A DNA stretch of 64,000 bases from Gemmatimonadota bacterium (GCA_016704275.1 JADJAK010000003.1:248001-312000), one strand, 5' to 3'; counted from the first letter of the stretch, positions 44,701 through 54,198 are shown. Numbers and translations are program-made. The notes: generated by a model from the letters alone, not told the origin.

Positions 44701-45729
44701 ATGCAGATGGCGTGGCGCGGGATGAAGCTGGTGATCGCACTGATCGGAGTGATCGTGGTCAATGCGGCGGCGCAGGCGCCGTCCCCTCCGGGCGGCGTCA
44801 CCGAGCGGGAGCTCACCGTCCCCGGGCCCGTGCCGCTTCCGGGCACCCTGACGCTGCCGGCGGGGAAGGGGCCGTTCCCGGTGGTGGTTCTGGTGCATGG
44901 CTCGGGGGCTGGTGACCGCGACCTCACGTTCGGCGCCGGCGCCGATCAGGTGAAGCCGTATCGCGACATCGCGTGGGGGCTGGCCAGTCGTGGCGTGGCG
45001 GTCCTGCGCTACGACAAGCGCGCCAAGGTGAAGCCGTTCTGGTATTTCGGTCGTGCCTTCACCGTGAAGGACGAGACGATCGACGACGCCGTCTCCGCAC
45101 TGCAAGTGGCGAGGCAGCAACCGGAGCTCGATCCGACCCGCTCGTTCTTCATCGGCCACTCCCTCGGCGGGATGCTCGCGCCGCGAATCGCGCTGGCCGA
45201 TGGCCAGGTCGCCGGCGTGATCATCATGGCGGGCGCCACGCGCGAGAAGCTGCAGGATGCGATGCCGCGCCAGATCGAGTACATGATCTCACTGGGGGGT
45301 GCGGACACGACGGCGCTGCGCGCGCAGTTGGCGCAATACCAGCCGTTCCTCAACGCCATCCGGCGCGTCACGCCGGCCGACTCGGCCAAGACGCAGAACC
45401 TCCTCGGTGCACCGGCCTCCTACTACCTCGACATGAACGCATACGACCCGGCGGTCGTGATGCACCAGGTCACCGGACCGGTGCTCGTGCTGCAGGGGAT
45501 GCGGGACTATCAGGTCACGCCGGCGGGGCTCGACGACTGGTTGAAGGTGGTGGGGCCGCGGAAGGAGATGACGGTCAAGCGCTACGCCGCGCTGAACCAC
45601 CTCTTCTTCGCCGGCGAGGGGCCGCCGAACCCGTCAGAGTATGCGAAGGGTGGGCACGTGAGCGAGGAGATGATCGGCGACGTGGCGAAGTGGATCAAGG
45701 AGCGGAAGGCGGTCAGGCCGCGGGACTGA
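44701..45729 (+). CDS. Secreted alpha/beta hydrolase
   Basis: 342 residues with a signal peptide (MKLVIALIGVIVVNAAAQA after a short lead). The hydrolase fold is visible: VVVLVHGSGAGDRD (oxyanion loop), nucleophile S154 in GHSLGG, D270 in GMRDYQV and H301 in LNHLFF. It resembles exported dienelactone-hydrolase/peptidase-like hydrolases; substrate unknown. GGACGAGG (44687-44694) is a good ribosome-binding site 6 bases before the ATG. It converges with crcB, overlapping by 17 bases. Confidence 0.85.
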   Translation: MQMAWRGMKLVIALIGVIVVNAAAQAPSPPGGVTERELTVPGPVPLPGTLTLPAGKGPFPVVVLVHGSGAGDRDLTFGAGADQVKPYRDIAWGLASRGVAVLRYDKRAKVKPFWYFGRAFTVKDETIDDAVSALQVARQQPELDPTRSFFIGHSLGGMLAPRIALADGQVAGVIIMAGATREKLQDAMPRQIEYMISLGGADTTALRAQLAQYQPFLNAIRRVTPADSAKTQNLLGAPASYYLDMNAYDPAVVMHQVTGPVLVLQGMRDYQVTPAGLDDWLKVVGPRKEMTVKRYAALNHLFFAGEGPPNPSEYAKGGHVSEEMIGDVAKWIKERKAVRPRD

Positions 45730-46113
45730 CCAGCCGCCCCACCACCATCCCAAGCCAGAGCGCCGCGAGGCCGAGCGCGACGCTCAGGCCGACATTGCCG
45801 ACCGCGCCGCCGACGTTCCCATCCTCAAGCATCCGCACCGTCTCCAGTGAGAACGCCGAGAACGTCGTGAAGCCGCCGCAGAGACCGGTGGTCAGGAGGG
45901 CGCGCAGTCGGGGCGAAGCATCGCCGCTCTGCATGACGAGCTGGGTGATGACGCCGAGGAGGAAGCAGCCGAGGACGTTGACGACGAGGGTGCCGAGAGC
46001 GGGAAGCTGGTGCCGGTGCGGAGCTGGACGGCATCGGTGAGCAGGAAGCGGGCAACGCCGCCCGCGGCGCTGCCCACCGCCACGGCGAGGATCAGCTCAC
46101 TCGGCCGCGACAC
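45713..46113 (-). CDS. crcB: CrcB/Fluc fluoride channel, frame-disrupted
   Basis: Small membrane channel that exports fluoride. The N-terminal frame gives MSRPSELILAVAVGSAAGGVARFLLTD and TGTSFPL, then breaks near 45996-46003. The next frame continues GTLVVNVLGCFLLGVITQLV and the diagnostic TTGLCGGFTTFSAFSLE to the stop at 45713. One missing base explains it. The joined protein would have about 133 residues and four helices, the normal size. It overlaps the rlmN 3' end by 17 bases and forms a two-gene unit with it. Confidence 0.85.
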
Positions 46114-47164
46114 GCTCGTCCACCCGCTTCCGCTTTTCCATTTGCACGCGCAACTGCCCGCACGCCGCGTCGATGTCGAGCCCGCGCGACCGACGCACCA
46201 CCGCCTCGATGCCGTTGTCGACCAGGAAGTCGCGGAACTCGCGGATGCGGGCCGGCGCCGTCGGCACCAGGCCCGGTGCGCCGCCGGGGTGCAGCGGCAG
46301 CAGGTTCACGTGGGCGCCGAGCTTTCGTGCGTGCTTCGCGAGGACGGCGGCATCGTCGTCACGATCGTTGACGTCGGCGATCAGCACGTACTCGAAGGTG
46401 ATCCGCTTGTGGAAGGTCTCCGCGACCTCGAGGACCTCCTTCAGCGGATACTTCTTCTCGACCGGCATGATGCCGATCCGGTCGGTGCCGCGCGGCGAGT
46501 GCATCGAGATCGCCAGCCGGAACTGCTCGGGCCGTGCGGCGAGCGCCTTCATCCCGGGCACGATCCCCACGGTGGAGACGGTGATGTGCCGCGCCCCGAT
46601 GCCGAAGCCGTCCGGCGAGTTGAGGATCGTCAACGTGGCGTCGACAGCCGGCCAGTTCACCAGCGGCTCACCCATTCCCATGAAGACGATATTGGTCGGC
46701 TTCTCCGCAACGTTCGCCAGGACGATCTCGCGGACTTGTCCGGCAATCTCCCAGGTCTTGAGGTTGCGGCGCAGCCCCATCGTCCCGGTCGCGCAGAAGG
46801 TGCAGCCCAAGGCACACCCTGCCTGCGAGGAGATGCAGAGGGTCCGCCGCCCGGCGCTCGGGATGAGCACCGATTCGATCTTCTCGCCATCGGGCAGCGT
46901 CCAGAGGTACTTCCGCGTGCCGTCCTGCGACTGCTGCACCACCTCGGCCACCAGCCTCGGCAGGGGGAACGCCGTCGTCAGCCGCTCCCGGAGCGCCTTG
47001 GGGAGTTCCGTCGCCTCGGCCCAGGTCGCGACGGGATCGACCCAGAGCCGGCGGTGGATCTGGGCGGCGCGGTAGGTCGGCAGCCCTTCAGCGGCCACCC
47101 AGCCGCGCAGCCGTCCGGCCGCGGCGTCGGGGGGGAGATCCAGCAGGCTCGGCTCAGTCGTCAT
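46097..47164 (-). CDS. rlmN: 23S rRNA (A2503-C2)/tRNA (A37-C2) methyltransferase
   Basis: Radical-SAM methyltransferase that adds C2-methyl to A2503 of 23S rRNA and A37 of some tRNAs. It has 355 residues. The 4Fe-4S cluster cysteines are C117, C121 and C124 (GCALGCTFC). TMGLRRNLKTWEIAGQV and VFMGMGEPL are conserved. A C-terminal methyl-carrier cysteine is seen in DIDAACGQL. The ATG at 47162-47164 begins MTTEPSLLDLPP; the long open frame beyond is antisense to aspS. A TAGCTT element lies 8 bases upstream. Confidence 0.95.
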   Translation of the reverse strand: MTTEPSLLDLPPDAAAGRLRGWVAAEGLPTYRAAQIHRRLWVDPVATWAEATELPKALRERLTTAFPLPRLVAEVVQQSQDGTRKYLWTLPDGEKIESVLIPSAGRRTLCISSQAGCALGCTFCATGTMGLRRNLKTWEIAGQVREIVLANVAEKPTNIVFMGMGEPLVNWPAVDATLTILNSPDGFGIGARHITVSTVGIVPGMKALAARPEQFRLAISMHSPRGTDRIGIMPVEKKYPLKEVLEVAETFHKRITFEYVLIADVNDRDDDAAVLAKHARKLGAHVNLLPLHPGGAPGLVPTAPARIREFRDFLVDNGIEAVVRRSRGLDIDAACGQLRVQMEKRKRVDERVAAE

Positions 47165-47172
47165 GGGGCGGA

Positions 47173-47178
47173 AAGCTA
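47173..47178 (-). promoter_or_regulatory. Predicted rlmN -10 (TAGCTT)
   Basis: TAGCTT on the minus strand, 8 bases before the rlmN ATG. The -35 is weak (TCGCCG at 17 bases). Same -10 type as the dusB, aspS and meaB starts. Confidence 0.45.
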
Positions 47179-47222
47179 AGCCGTTGCGCCACTTGCGGCG
47201 AGTCACGGGGTGGTCACCTCGC

Positions 47223-47251
47223 TTTCGTGCCCCTGTGGGCGGCGTTAGTTT
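47223..47251 (+). promoter_or_regulatory. Predicted aspS promoter, leaderless
   Basis: TTTCGT (47223-47228), 17 bases, TAGTTT (47246-47251). Six bases separate the -10 from the aspS ATG, so the mRNA should start at the initiation codon. Confidence 0.55.
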
Positions 47252-47257
47252 GCGAGG

Positions 47258-49036
47258 ATGCTCACCACCTCCCTCCGCACTCATCGCGCCGGCGGCCTGA
47301 CCCGCGCCGATGTCGGGACCGTCGTCCGCCTCGGCGGCTGGATCCATCGTCGTCGCGACCTCGGCGGCATCGTCTTCCTCGACCTCCGTGACATCGACGG
47401 ACTGGTCCAGCTCTCCTGCGACCCCACCTGGACGCCGCCGGAGGTGCTCGCGCTCGCGGCCGGATTGGGGGCCGAGACGGTCGTGCTGGTCGAGGGAACC
47501 GTGGCGGCACGACGCGACGCCGCGCGGGACGGGGCGACCGGCTCGACCGATGTCGAGGTGCAGGTGAGTGGGCTCCGTGTGGTCGGCCCGGCGGTCACGC
47601 CGGCGATCCCGGTGGCTCGGCGTGAGGGCGAGGAACTCGCCTCCGAGGAGCTGCGCATGCAGCACCGCGTGCTCGACCTGCGCCGCCCGGAGCTGCAGGC
47701 CAACATCATCATGCGCCATCGCCTGCTTCAGCGCGCCCGACAGACCATGAGCGGGCTCGGTTTTCTTGAGATCGAGACGCCGATCCTCACCAAGCCGACG
47801 CCGGAAGGGGCGCGCGACTTCCTGGTGCCGAGCCGGATCTATCCTGGGGAGTTCTACGCGCTGCCGCAGTCGCCGCAGATCTACAAGCAGTTGCTGATGG
47901 TGGCCGGCTTCGACCGCTACTTCCAGATCGCGCGCTGCTTCCGCGACGAGGACCTCCGCGCCGACCGCCAGCTCGAGTTCACCCAGATCGACCTCGAGGC
48001 CTCGTTCGTCACGCAGGAGGACATCCTCCCGGTGATCGAGGCGGTGCTCCACGATCTCTGGGCCGAGGCCGGGCAGCCGGTGACGATTCCGTTCGGGCGG
48101 CTGACGTATCGCGAGGCGATGGAACGCTTCGGGATCGACAAGCCGGACCTTCGGTACGGATTCGAGATCGTCGATATCACGGCGCATGTTGGTGCCGATG
48201 CCGCGTCGTTCGTGCACGACGCGATCGCTGCTGGTGGCCGCCTCCGTGGTATCCATGCCGCTGGGGCCGCGAGCGCCAGCCGCAAGGAGATCGACGCGAT
48301 GGCTGACGCCGCGAAAGCGGCCGGTGCGGGCGGGTTGCTCTGGGCCAAGCGGACCGAGACGGGCTGGGAAGGGCAGGGAGTGAAGGCCTTCGGCACGACC
48401 TGCCTTGATGCGCTGCCGGCCGCGGTGGGTGATCTGTTGCTGGCGGTGGTCGGGCGTGACGGCGTCACCTCGCCGGCGCTGCACAACGTGCGGAGCGCAC
48501 TCACCAAGCGGCCCGGTGTCGAACCGAAGATGGCGCACGCCTTTACCTGGGTGGTGGACTTCCCGCTGTTCGAGCAGGACCACGCCACCGGCGAATGGGT
48601 GTTCACGCACCACCCCTTTACGTCCCCCCATCCGGACGATCTCGCGTACGTCGAAACCGACCCGTCGCGTTGCCGAGCCGTGCACTATGACGCCGTCTAC
48701 AACGGCAATGAACTCGGCAGCGGCTCGATCCGCATCACGGACCCAGCGCTGCAGGCGACGGTCTTCCGCTTCCTCGGGATTCCGGCGGACGAGCAGCGTC
48801 GACGGTTCGGATTCCTGCTCGATGCCCTCGCCTCCGGTGCACCACCGCATGGTGGCTTTGCCCTGGGCTTCGACCGGATTGCGATGCTGCTCGCCGGTGC
48901 TCCGTCGTTGCGTGACGTGATCGCGTTTCCGAAGACCGCCAACGCGCGGGCGATGTTCGAAGGGGCACCGACGCCGATTGCCACGCGAGACCTCGCAGCC
49001 CTGCACCTCGCCACCCTCCCCGAGGAGCGTTCGTGA
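47258..49036 (+). CDS. aspS: Aspartyl-tRNA synthetase
   Basis: Class II synthetase for tRNA-Asp. It has 592 residues, the bacterial length with the GAD insertion. The N-terminal OB fold reads GGWIHRRRDLGGIVFLDLRD; motif 2 is FRDEDLRADRQLEFTQID. The GAD domain spans about residues 290-420. Motif 3 is GGFALGFDRIAMLLAG. Whether it also charges tRNA-Asn cannot be settled here. It starts from a leaderless-type promoter and overlaps phoH by GTGA. Confidence 0.96.
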   Translation: MLTTSLRTHRAGGLTRADVGTVVRLGGWIHRRRDLGGIVFLDLRDIDGLVQLSCDPTWTPPEVLALAAGLGAETVVLVEGTVAARRDAARDGATGSTDVEVQVSGLRVVGPAVTPAIPVARREGEELASEELRMQHRVLDLRRPELQANIIMRHRLLQRARQTMSGLGFLEIETPILTKPTPEGARDFLVPSRIYPGEFYALPQSPQIYKQLLMVAGFDRYFQIARCFRDEDLRADRQLEFTQIDLEASFVTQEDILPVIEAVLHDLWAEAGQPVTIPFGRLTYREAMERFGIDKPDLRYGFEIVDITAHVGADAASFVHDAIAAGGRLRGIHAAGAASASRKEIDAMADAAKAAGAGGLLWAKRTETGWEGQGVKAFGTTCLDALPAAVGDLLLAVVGRDGVTSPALHNVRSALTKRPGVEPKMAHAFTWVVDFPLFEQDHATGEWVFTHHPFTSPHPDDLAYVETDPSRCRAVHYDAVYNGNELGSGSIRITDPALQATVFRFLGIPADEQRRRFGFLLDALASGAPPHGGFALGFDRIAMLLAGAPSLRDVIAFPKTANARAMFEGAPTPIATRDLAALHLATLPEERS

Positions 49037-49989
49037 GCGCCGACGACATCCGCCACACCCTCTCGGCCGAAGGCGCCGACCCGCTGCTGCTCGCCGGTGT
49101 CAATGACGCCAACTTCGCCGAGCTGCAGCGGGCGCTCGGTGTCCGGGTGTCGCAGCGTGGCGATGCAATCACGCTGATGGGGACGGTGGACCAGATCACC
49201 CGCGCCACGCCGGTGGTGCAGGGGTTGGTGGACCTCGCCCGGGCCGGCGAAAGCGTGGCGCCCGAGGATGTCTTCCGCCTCGCAACCAATGGTGGCGTGC
49301 CCGAGATTGCCTCGCCGAGCGACATCCGCAAGGTCGTGCTGCCGGGGATGCGCCGCGCGATCGTGCCGAAGACGCCCGGCCAGCGGACGTATCTCGAAGT
49401 CATTCACGCGCACGACATCGTCATCGGCATCGGGCCCGCCGGGACAGGCAAGACCTACCTCGCCGTGGCGAAGGCGGTCGAGGCGCTGGCACGCAAGCAG
49501 GTGCGCCGGATCATCCTGGCCCGTCCGGCGGTCGAGGCGGGGGAATCGCTGGGCTTTCTCCCCGGCGACCTGCAGCAGAAGGTCGATCCGTACCTGCGGC
49601 CGCTCTATGATGCACTCGAGGACATGATGCCGCCCGAGAAGGTGGCGCGCGCCATGGAGACGCGAGTGATCGAGATCGCGCCACTCGCCTACATGCGCGG
49701 CCGCACCCTGGCCGATGCCTTCATCATTCTCGACGAGGCACAGAACGCCACCGGTGCCCAGATGAAGATGTTCCTCACCCGTCTCGGCGTGAACAGCAAG
49801 GCAGTGATCACGGGCGACAAGACCCAGATCGACTTGCCGCGCCGCGAAGATTCGGGGCTGGTGCAGTGCGAGCGGATCCTGCCGGGGATCGAGGGGATCG
49901 GCTTCCACTACTTCGGCGAGGAAGACGTGGTTCGTCACCGCCTCGTTCGCGACATCGTCCGCGCGTACGCGGAGGATCAGGCGGGCTGA
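49033..49989 (+). CDS. phoH: PhoH-like ATPase
   Basis: 318 residues. The Walker A GPAGTGKT is at 134-141 and Walker B FIILDEAQN near 232. The N-terminal KH-like segment (ALGVRVSQRGDAITLMG) marks the YbeZ/PhoH class. These ATPases work with YbeY in RNA/ribosome metabolism, and ybeY follows directly (TGATG), as in many bacteria. GTG start overlaps aspS. Confidence 0.94.
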   Translation: MSADDIRHTLSAEGADPLLLAGVNDANFAELQRALGVRVSQRGDAITLMGTVDQITRATPVVQGLVDLARAGESVAPEDVFRLATNGGVPEIASPSDIRKVVLPGMRRAIVPKTPGQRTYLEVIHAHDIVIGIGPAGTGKTYLAVAKAVEALARKQVRRIILARPAVEAGESLGFLPGDLQQKVDPYLRPLYDALEDMMPPEKVARAMETRVIEIAPLAYMRGRTLADAFIILDEAQNATGAQMKMFLTRLGVNSKAVITGDKTQIDLPRREDSGLVQCERILPGIEGIGFHYFGEEDVVRHRLVRDIVRAYAEDQAG

Positions 49990-50423
49990 TGGCTGGGCAC
50001 TCACCGACCACCGTGATCGTGAGCGGAGCCGCTGGCGGCTTCCCGCCCACGGCGGTGCGTCGGGCGGTCACGACAGTCCTCACGGGGGAAGGTCGCGAGG
50101 CATTTGTCGCGGTCACCTTCCTGGGGCTGCGGCGGATGCGTCGCCTCAATCGTGACTACAAGCACCACGATCGCCCGACGGACGTGATTTCGTTCGCGCT
50201 GCCGCAACCCGATGGCTCGCTCGCCGGGGACATCTATCTCTGTCGGGCCGTGGCGGCCCGGGAGGCGCGGCGTCGTGGCCTCTCGGTTCGCGAGGAGGTG
50301 TTGCGCCTCGTGGTCCACGGCACGCTCCATGTCCTGGGGCAGGATCATCCCGAGGGCGAGGGGCGCGAGCACTCGGCGATGTGGGCCAGCCAGGAGCGAT
50401 ACGTCCGCCAGGTCACGACGTGA
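49989..50423 (+). CDS. ybeY: rRNA maturation factor/endoribonuclease YbeY
   Basis: 144-residue zinc-dependent RNase fold used in 16S rRNA processing. Zinc ligands are H110, H114 and H120 in VVHGTLHVLGQDH. LRRMRRLNRDYKHHDRPTDVISFAL is the other signature. The ATG overlaps the phoH stop; the GTG of the next gene overlaps its own stop. Confidence 0.95.
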   Translation: MAGHSPTTVIVSGAAGGFPPTAVRRAVTTVLTGEGREAFVAVTFLGLRRMRRLNRDYKHHDRPTDVISFALPQPDGSLAGDIYLCRAVAAREARRRGLSVREEVLRLVVHGTLHVLGQDHPEGEGREHSAMWASQERYVRQVTT

Positions 50424-51613
50424 TTCCGCTGCTGCAGGGAACGCTTTGGGGAGTCACGGCGATCGTACTCTTCGCGGTCGCGGTGATCGCACTGGCCGGC
50501 GAGGATGAGGGGGAGCTCGGCGCACGGGCGCTCGCTCGCGAACCATCGGGTGGTGATCTGCCACCGGAGCGCGTGCTCCACGTCATGCATCTGGCCGGGC
50601 TCACGCTGGCGGGCGTCCTCGCGGCGGTCGGCACGTCGTGGTGGGAGGATGCTGCGATGATGGGCGTCCTGCGTGTCGTGCTCGCGACCCTCGTCGTCTG
50701 GTCCATCGGCGACCTGGTGCCACGCCTCCTCAGTGTCGTGGCGCCTGATCTCGTGGCGCCTGCGCGGCGCCTCGTGCTCGCCACCACGCCGATCGTTCGG
50801 CCATTGCTCTGGCTTGCGCTGGCACTCGATCGCGCGACGGCGGAGCAGGCCCGTGCCGTGGGGACCGCCCCGGATCGAATCACCCCGCAGGAGATGGCCG
50901 AGGGTGTCTTCTCGCTGGCGGAGATGACGGTGTCCGAAGTCATGACACCGCGCCTCGACATCATTGCCGTCGACGTCGCCGAGACGGAAGCGGCGGTCGT
51001 CAATACGCTTCGTCGCAGCGAGCATGCGCGATTGCTGGTGTTTGATGACCATCCCGACGCCGTGGTCGGCGTGATCTACGCCAAGGACATCCTGCCCCGG
51101 CTTCGTCCTGTCATCGCCCCGCGAGGCGCCTGGCAGGAGCTGATCCGTCCGGCGGCCTTCGTGCCCGAGGCGAAGCGGCTCGATCGACAGTTGCGGGACT
51201 TCCAGCGCGGCCCCGGACACCTGGCCGTGGTCGTCGACGAGTTCGGTGGTACTGCCGGCCTCGTGACCCTCGAGGACATCCTTGAGCAGATTGTCGGCGA
51301 AATCCGCGATGAGCACGATACCGACGAGGTGCAGCCGGTGCAGCGCCACCCCGACGGCCACCTGACGGTGCAGGGTGGCGTCGCCCTCGCCGACCTGGAG
51401 GCCGAGATCGAGCATGACTTTGCGCGCGACGACGTGGCCACCGTCGGTGGGCTGGTGCTCGCCGAATTCGGCAGAGTGCCGCGTGCTGGCGAGGTGGTCA
51501 CCGTCGACGGTTGGCAGATCGCCGTCGAGGTGATCACGCGCCGCCGGGTGCGTCGCGTTGGCGTGACCCCGCCGGTCGCCGAGCCGGACGATGATGAGGC
51601 GGAGGCGTCGTGA
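50420..51613 (+). CDS. CorC/HlyC-type CBS-domain membrane protein
   Basis: 397 residues. The N-terminal half is a CNNM/DUF21-like membrane region with about four helices, though it is degenerate and Ala/Val-rich. Two CBS domains follow (VSEVMTPRLDIIAVDV, then VVVDEFGGTAGLVTLEDILEQIVGEI). The C-terminal CorC_HlyC domain is GGVALADLEAEIEHDF to EVITRRRVRRVGV. Such proteins are linked to Mg2+/Co2+ efflux. The GTG was chosen for the GTGA overlap with ybeY. Confidence 0.87.
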   Translation: MIPLLQGTLWGVTAIVLFAVAVIALAGEDEGELGARALAREPSGGDLPPERVLHVMHLAGLTLAGVLAAVGTSWWEDAAMMGVLRVVLATLVVWSIGDLVPRLLSVVAPDLVAPARRLVLATTPIVRPLLWLALALDRATAEQARAVGTAPDRITPQEMAEGVFSLAEMTVSEVMTPRLDIIAVDVAETEAAVVNTLRRSEHARLLVFDDHPDAVVGVIYAKDILPRLRPVIAPRGAWQELIRPAAFVPEAKRLDRQLRDFQRGPGHLAVVVDEFGGTAGLVTLEDILEQIVGEIRDEHDTDEVQPVQRHPDGHLTVQGGVALADLEAEIEHDFARDDVATVGGLVLAEFGRVPRAGEVVTVDGWQIAVEVITRRRVRRVGVTPPVAEPDDDEAEAS

Positions 51614-52797
51614 GCTTCCTCCTCCTCGCCCTCGGGCTCCTTCTCGCGGTCGCCGGATCGGCCGGTGCCACCGCACTGGTCACCACCGCGCGCGCAGCCC
51701 TGGCCGAAGCGATCGCACGACGGCTCCGGGGCGGCGATGACTCGCTCGCTTGGCTGGCTGAGACCGAGCGCCAGGTGGCGGCGGCGACGGCGGCAACTTC
51801 CCTTGGCATCGCGCTGATCGGGGTCACGATCCCGGGGCTGCTGCGTCAGCTCACGCCGACGCAATTCGCGCTGGCCGTTCTCACGCTCGTCGTCCCCGCC
51901 ACGTTGGTCGGGGGCTACCTGCTGCCGCGCTGGCTGACGGTGCCGCGGGCGGAGTCGGTCGTGGAGTCGTTGCGCCCGGTGCTGGCGGCGTGGAGCAGGC
52001 TGCTCGGCATCGTGATGCCGGCGCGACTGACCGACCCCGCCGAGAACGTCCGCGCCCTGGCTCGCGAGGGCGCCGCCAGCGGGCTCGCCGACGACGAGCT
52101 GGTGATGGTCGGCGGCGTCATGTCGTTCGCCCAACGCCCGGTGCGCGTCGTGATGACGCCGCGCACCGAAGTCGTGGCGGTCGAGCACGATGCCAGTCAC
52201 GACGAGGTGATGCGCATCTTCGCCGACAGCGGCTACACCAGGTTGCCGGTGATGCGCGGCACGCTCGATGAGATCGTCGGGATTGTCCACGCCTTCGACC
52301 TCTTCAAGCTCGGTCCCGACGACCCGGTCCCGGTGCGGCCCGTCGCACTGGCCCCCGAGTCGCGCCTCGCCGGTGACTTGCTCCTCGACATGCAGCGCGA
52401 GCGTCGCCACTTTGCCGTCGTGCTCGACGAGTTCGGCGGCACCGCAGGTATCGTGACACTCGAGGACCTGCTCGAAGGACTGGTCGGCGAGATTTCCGAT
52501 GAGGATGATGGCTCCACGCCGTCCCACCGTGCCCCGGGGTCGTTGCTGGAACTCGATGGCTCGGAGCCCCCGCGCCTCATCGAGGAACACTTCAGCGTGC
52601 TCCTGCCAGGGGGCGAGGCGGCATCGATCGGGGGCCTGCTCGGCGAGTTGGCAGGGCGGATACCGGTGGCCGGGGAACGATTTGCGGTCGTTGGCCTTGA
52701 AGTGGAAGTGCTGCAGGCGTCGCCCACGCGGGTGGAGCGATTGTTGGTGCGCCGCGGCGGAACGCAACCAGTGTCCCTCGACCGGGAGCCGACGTGA
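51610..52797 (+). CDS. CorC/HlyC-type CBS-domain membrane protein, second copy
   Basis: 395 residues, same architecture as the preceding gene product. Membrane half: FLLLALGLLLAVAGSAGATAL, then TSLGIALIGVTIPGLL and FALAVLTLVVPATLVGG. CBS pair: VRVVMTPRTEVVAVEHDASH and VLDEFGGTAGIVTLEDLLEGLVGEI. C-terminal CorC_HlyC domain: EEHFSVLLPGGEAASIGGLLGEL. The two adjacent paralogues may form a heteromer. GTGA overlaps on both sides. Confidence 0.87.
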   Translation: MSFLLLALGLLLAVAGSAGATALVTTARAALAEAIARRLRGGDDSLAWLAETERQVAAATAATSLGIALIGVTIPGLLRQLTPTQFALAVLTLVVPATLVGGYLLPRWLTVPRAESVVESLRPVLAAWSRLLGIVMPARLTDPAENVRALAREGAASGLADDELVMVGGVMSFAQRPVRVVMTPRTEVVAVEHDASHDEVMRIFADSGYTRLPVMRGTLDEIVGIVHAFDLFKLGPDDPVPVRPVALAPESRLAGDLLLDMQRERRHFAVVLDEFGGTAGIVTLEDLLEGLVGEISDEDDGSTPSHRAPGSLLELDGSEPPRLIEEHFSVLLPGGEAASIGGLLGELAGRIPVAGERFAVVGLEVEVLQASPTRVERLLVRRGGTQPVSLDREPT

Positions 52798-54134
52798 GCT
52801 CGATGACTGATTCCCGATTGGCGGAACTGGTCGCCCTCGCCCGTGAAGGACGGGAGGGTGCGTTCCTCGCGCAGGCGTGGACACTCGAACCGGCCGACCT
52901 CGCTGACGTCCTCTCGTCGCTGGACGAGGACGAACGGCTCGCCCTCGTGCGCATCCTGCCGGCGGAGTTGTCGTCTCAGGCGCTGGTCGAGATGCCGGCC
53001 GATGAACACGCGGAAGAGATCGTCGCGGCGCTTGATCCGGAGCAGGCCGCCGAGATCGTCGAGGAGCTCGAGGACGACGATGCCGCCGACCTGCTCGGCG
53101 AGATGGAACCGGAAGAGCAGGAGCGGATTCTCGCCGAGGTCGAGGATCGCTCCGGCGTCGACCGACTCCTCCGCTATGACGACGAGACCGCCGGCGGCAT
53201 CATGACGACGTCGGTCGTGACCGTCACCGACCTCGACACCGTTGGTCTGGCCCTCGAAGCGGTGCGTCGCCAGGCGCATGACATGGACGACGTGATGGAA
53301 GTCTACGTCGTGGATGGCGCTCGGCGGCTGGTGGGTGTCCTCTCGTTCAAGCAGCTGGTGCTCTCGACCCCATCGCGCCTCGTGCGTGACGGGATGGAGC
53401 CGGCCGTGGCGCAGGTCTCGACCGATGTCGACCAGGAAGAGGTGGCCCGCATCATGGGCCGCTACAACCTCCCGTCGATTCCCGTGGTCGACGAGGCGGG
53501 TCGACTCCTCGGACGCATCACCTACGACGACGTCATCGACGTGGCCGAGGCGGAGGCGACGGAAGACCTTCTGCGTTTCGGCGGTGTCTCGCCGGACGAA
53601 GAACTCGGTGGTGGCTGGTCGTCAGCGGTGCAGAGCCGGCTGCCGTGGCTCTACGTCAACCTGCTGACCGCCTTCCTGGCAGCGGCGGTGGTCAAGTTCT
53701 TCCTGGGCTCCATCGACAAGCTCCCTTTCCTGGCGATCTGGATGCCGATCGTCGCCGGGATGGGGGGCAATGCCGGCACGCAGGCGCTCGCGGTGTCGGT
53801 GCGCCGCCTCTCGCTCGGGAGCGGGGCGGGGACGCGCTTTCGGGCGATCGTCACCAAGGAGATGGTCGTCGGGGTCATTAATGGCGCGGCGATCGGGCTG
53901 GTGATCGCCGGTCTCGCCGTGCTCCTCGGCGGCGAATGGAAGCTCGGCCTCGTGGTCTTCCTCGCCATGACCGGCAACCTCTTCGTCGCCGGATTCGCGG
54001 GGTCGTTCATTCCGGTCATGCTGGAGCGGGCCGGGATCGATCCCGCCATCGCCTCGTCGATCTTCGTGACCACCTTCACGGACGTCTGTGGTTTCGGCCT
54101 CCTGCTGGGGCTGGCGACCGCGATTCTGCTCTGA
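52794..54134 (+). CDS. mgtE: MgtE-family Mg2+ transporter
   Basis: 446 residues. The acidic N-terminal helical domain (IVAALDPEQAAEIVEELEDDDAADLLGEM) is followed by two CBS domains (GGIMTTSVVTV, YNLPSIPVVDEAGRLLGRIT). Five membrane helices start near residue 280. GNAGTQALAVSVRRL and the last-helix segment TTFTDVCGFGLLLGLA carry the pore region. N and CBS domains are known to gate the channel by cytosolic Mg2+. It is the end of the aspS unit. Confidence 0.95.
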   Translation: MSSMTDSRLAELVALAREGREGAFLAQAWTLEPADLADVLSSLDEDERLALVRILPAELSSQALVEMPADEHAEEIVAALDPEQAAEIVEELEDDDAADLLGEMEPEEQERILAEVEDRSGVDRLLRYDDETAGGIMTTSVVTVTDLDTVGLALEAVRRQAHDMDDVMEVYVVDGARRLVGVLSFKQLVLSTPSRLVRDGMEPAVAQVSTDVDQEEVARIMGRYNLPSIPVVDEAGRLLGRITYDDVIDVAEAEATEDLLRFGGVSPDEELGGGWSSAVQSRLPWLYVNLLTAFLAAAVVKFFLGSIDKLPFLAIWMPIVAGMGGNAGTQALAVSVRRLSLGSGAGTRFRAIVTKEMVVGVINGAAIGLVIAGLAVLLGGEWKLGLVVFLAMTGNLFVAGFAGSFIPVMLERAGIDPAIASSIFVTTFTDVCGFGLLLGLATAILL

Positions 54135-54186
54135 AACGGGGGCCGCAGATGCTCCCGCCGAGGTGCCCGAACTCCCGGCCCGGTGC

Positions 54187-54192
54187 TAGCTT
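54187..54192 (+). promoter_or_regulatory. Predicted meaB -10 (TAGCTT), leaderless
   Basis: TAGCTT ends exactly 6 bases before the meaB ATG. GTGCCC (54163-54168) is a weak -35 at 18 bases. No ribosome-binding site fits. The remainder of 54135-54198 shows nothing else. Confidence 0.5.
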
Positions 54193-54198
54193 TCAGGC

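Noticed and set aside
46097..49006. Very long minus-strand open frame covering rlmN and the complement of aspS
   Set aside because: Only the rlmN part (to 47164) has family similarity. The rest is antisense to aspS and Arg/Gly/His-rich, as expected of GC-rich shadow frames.
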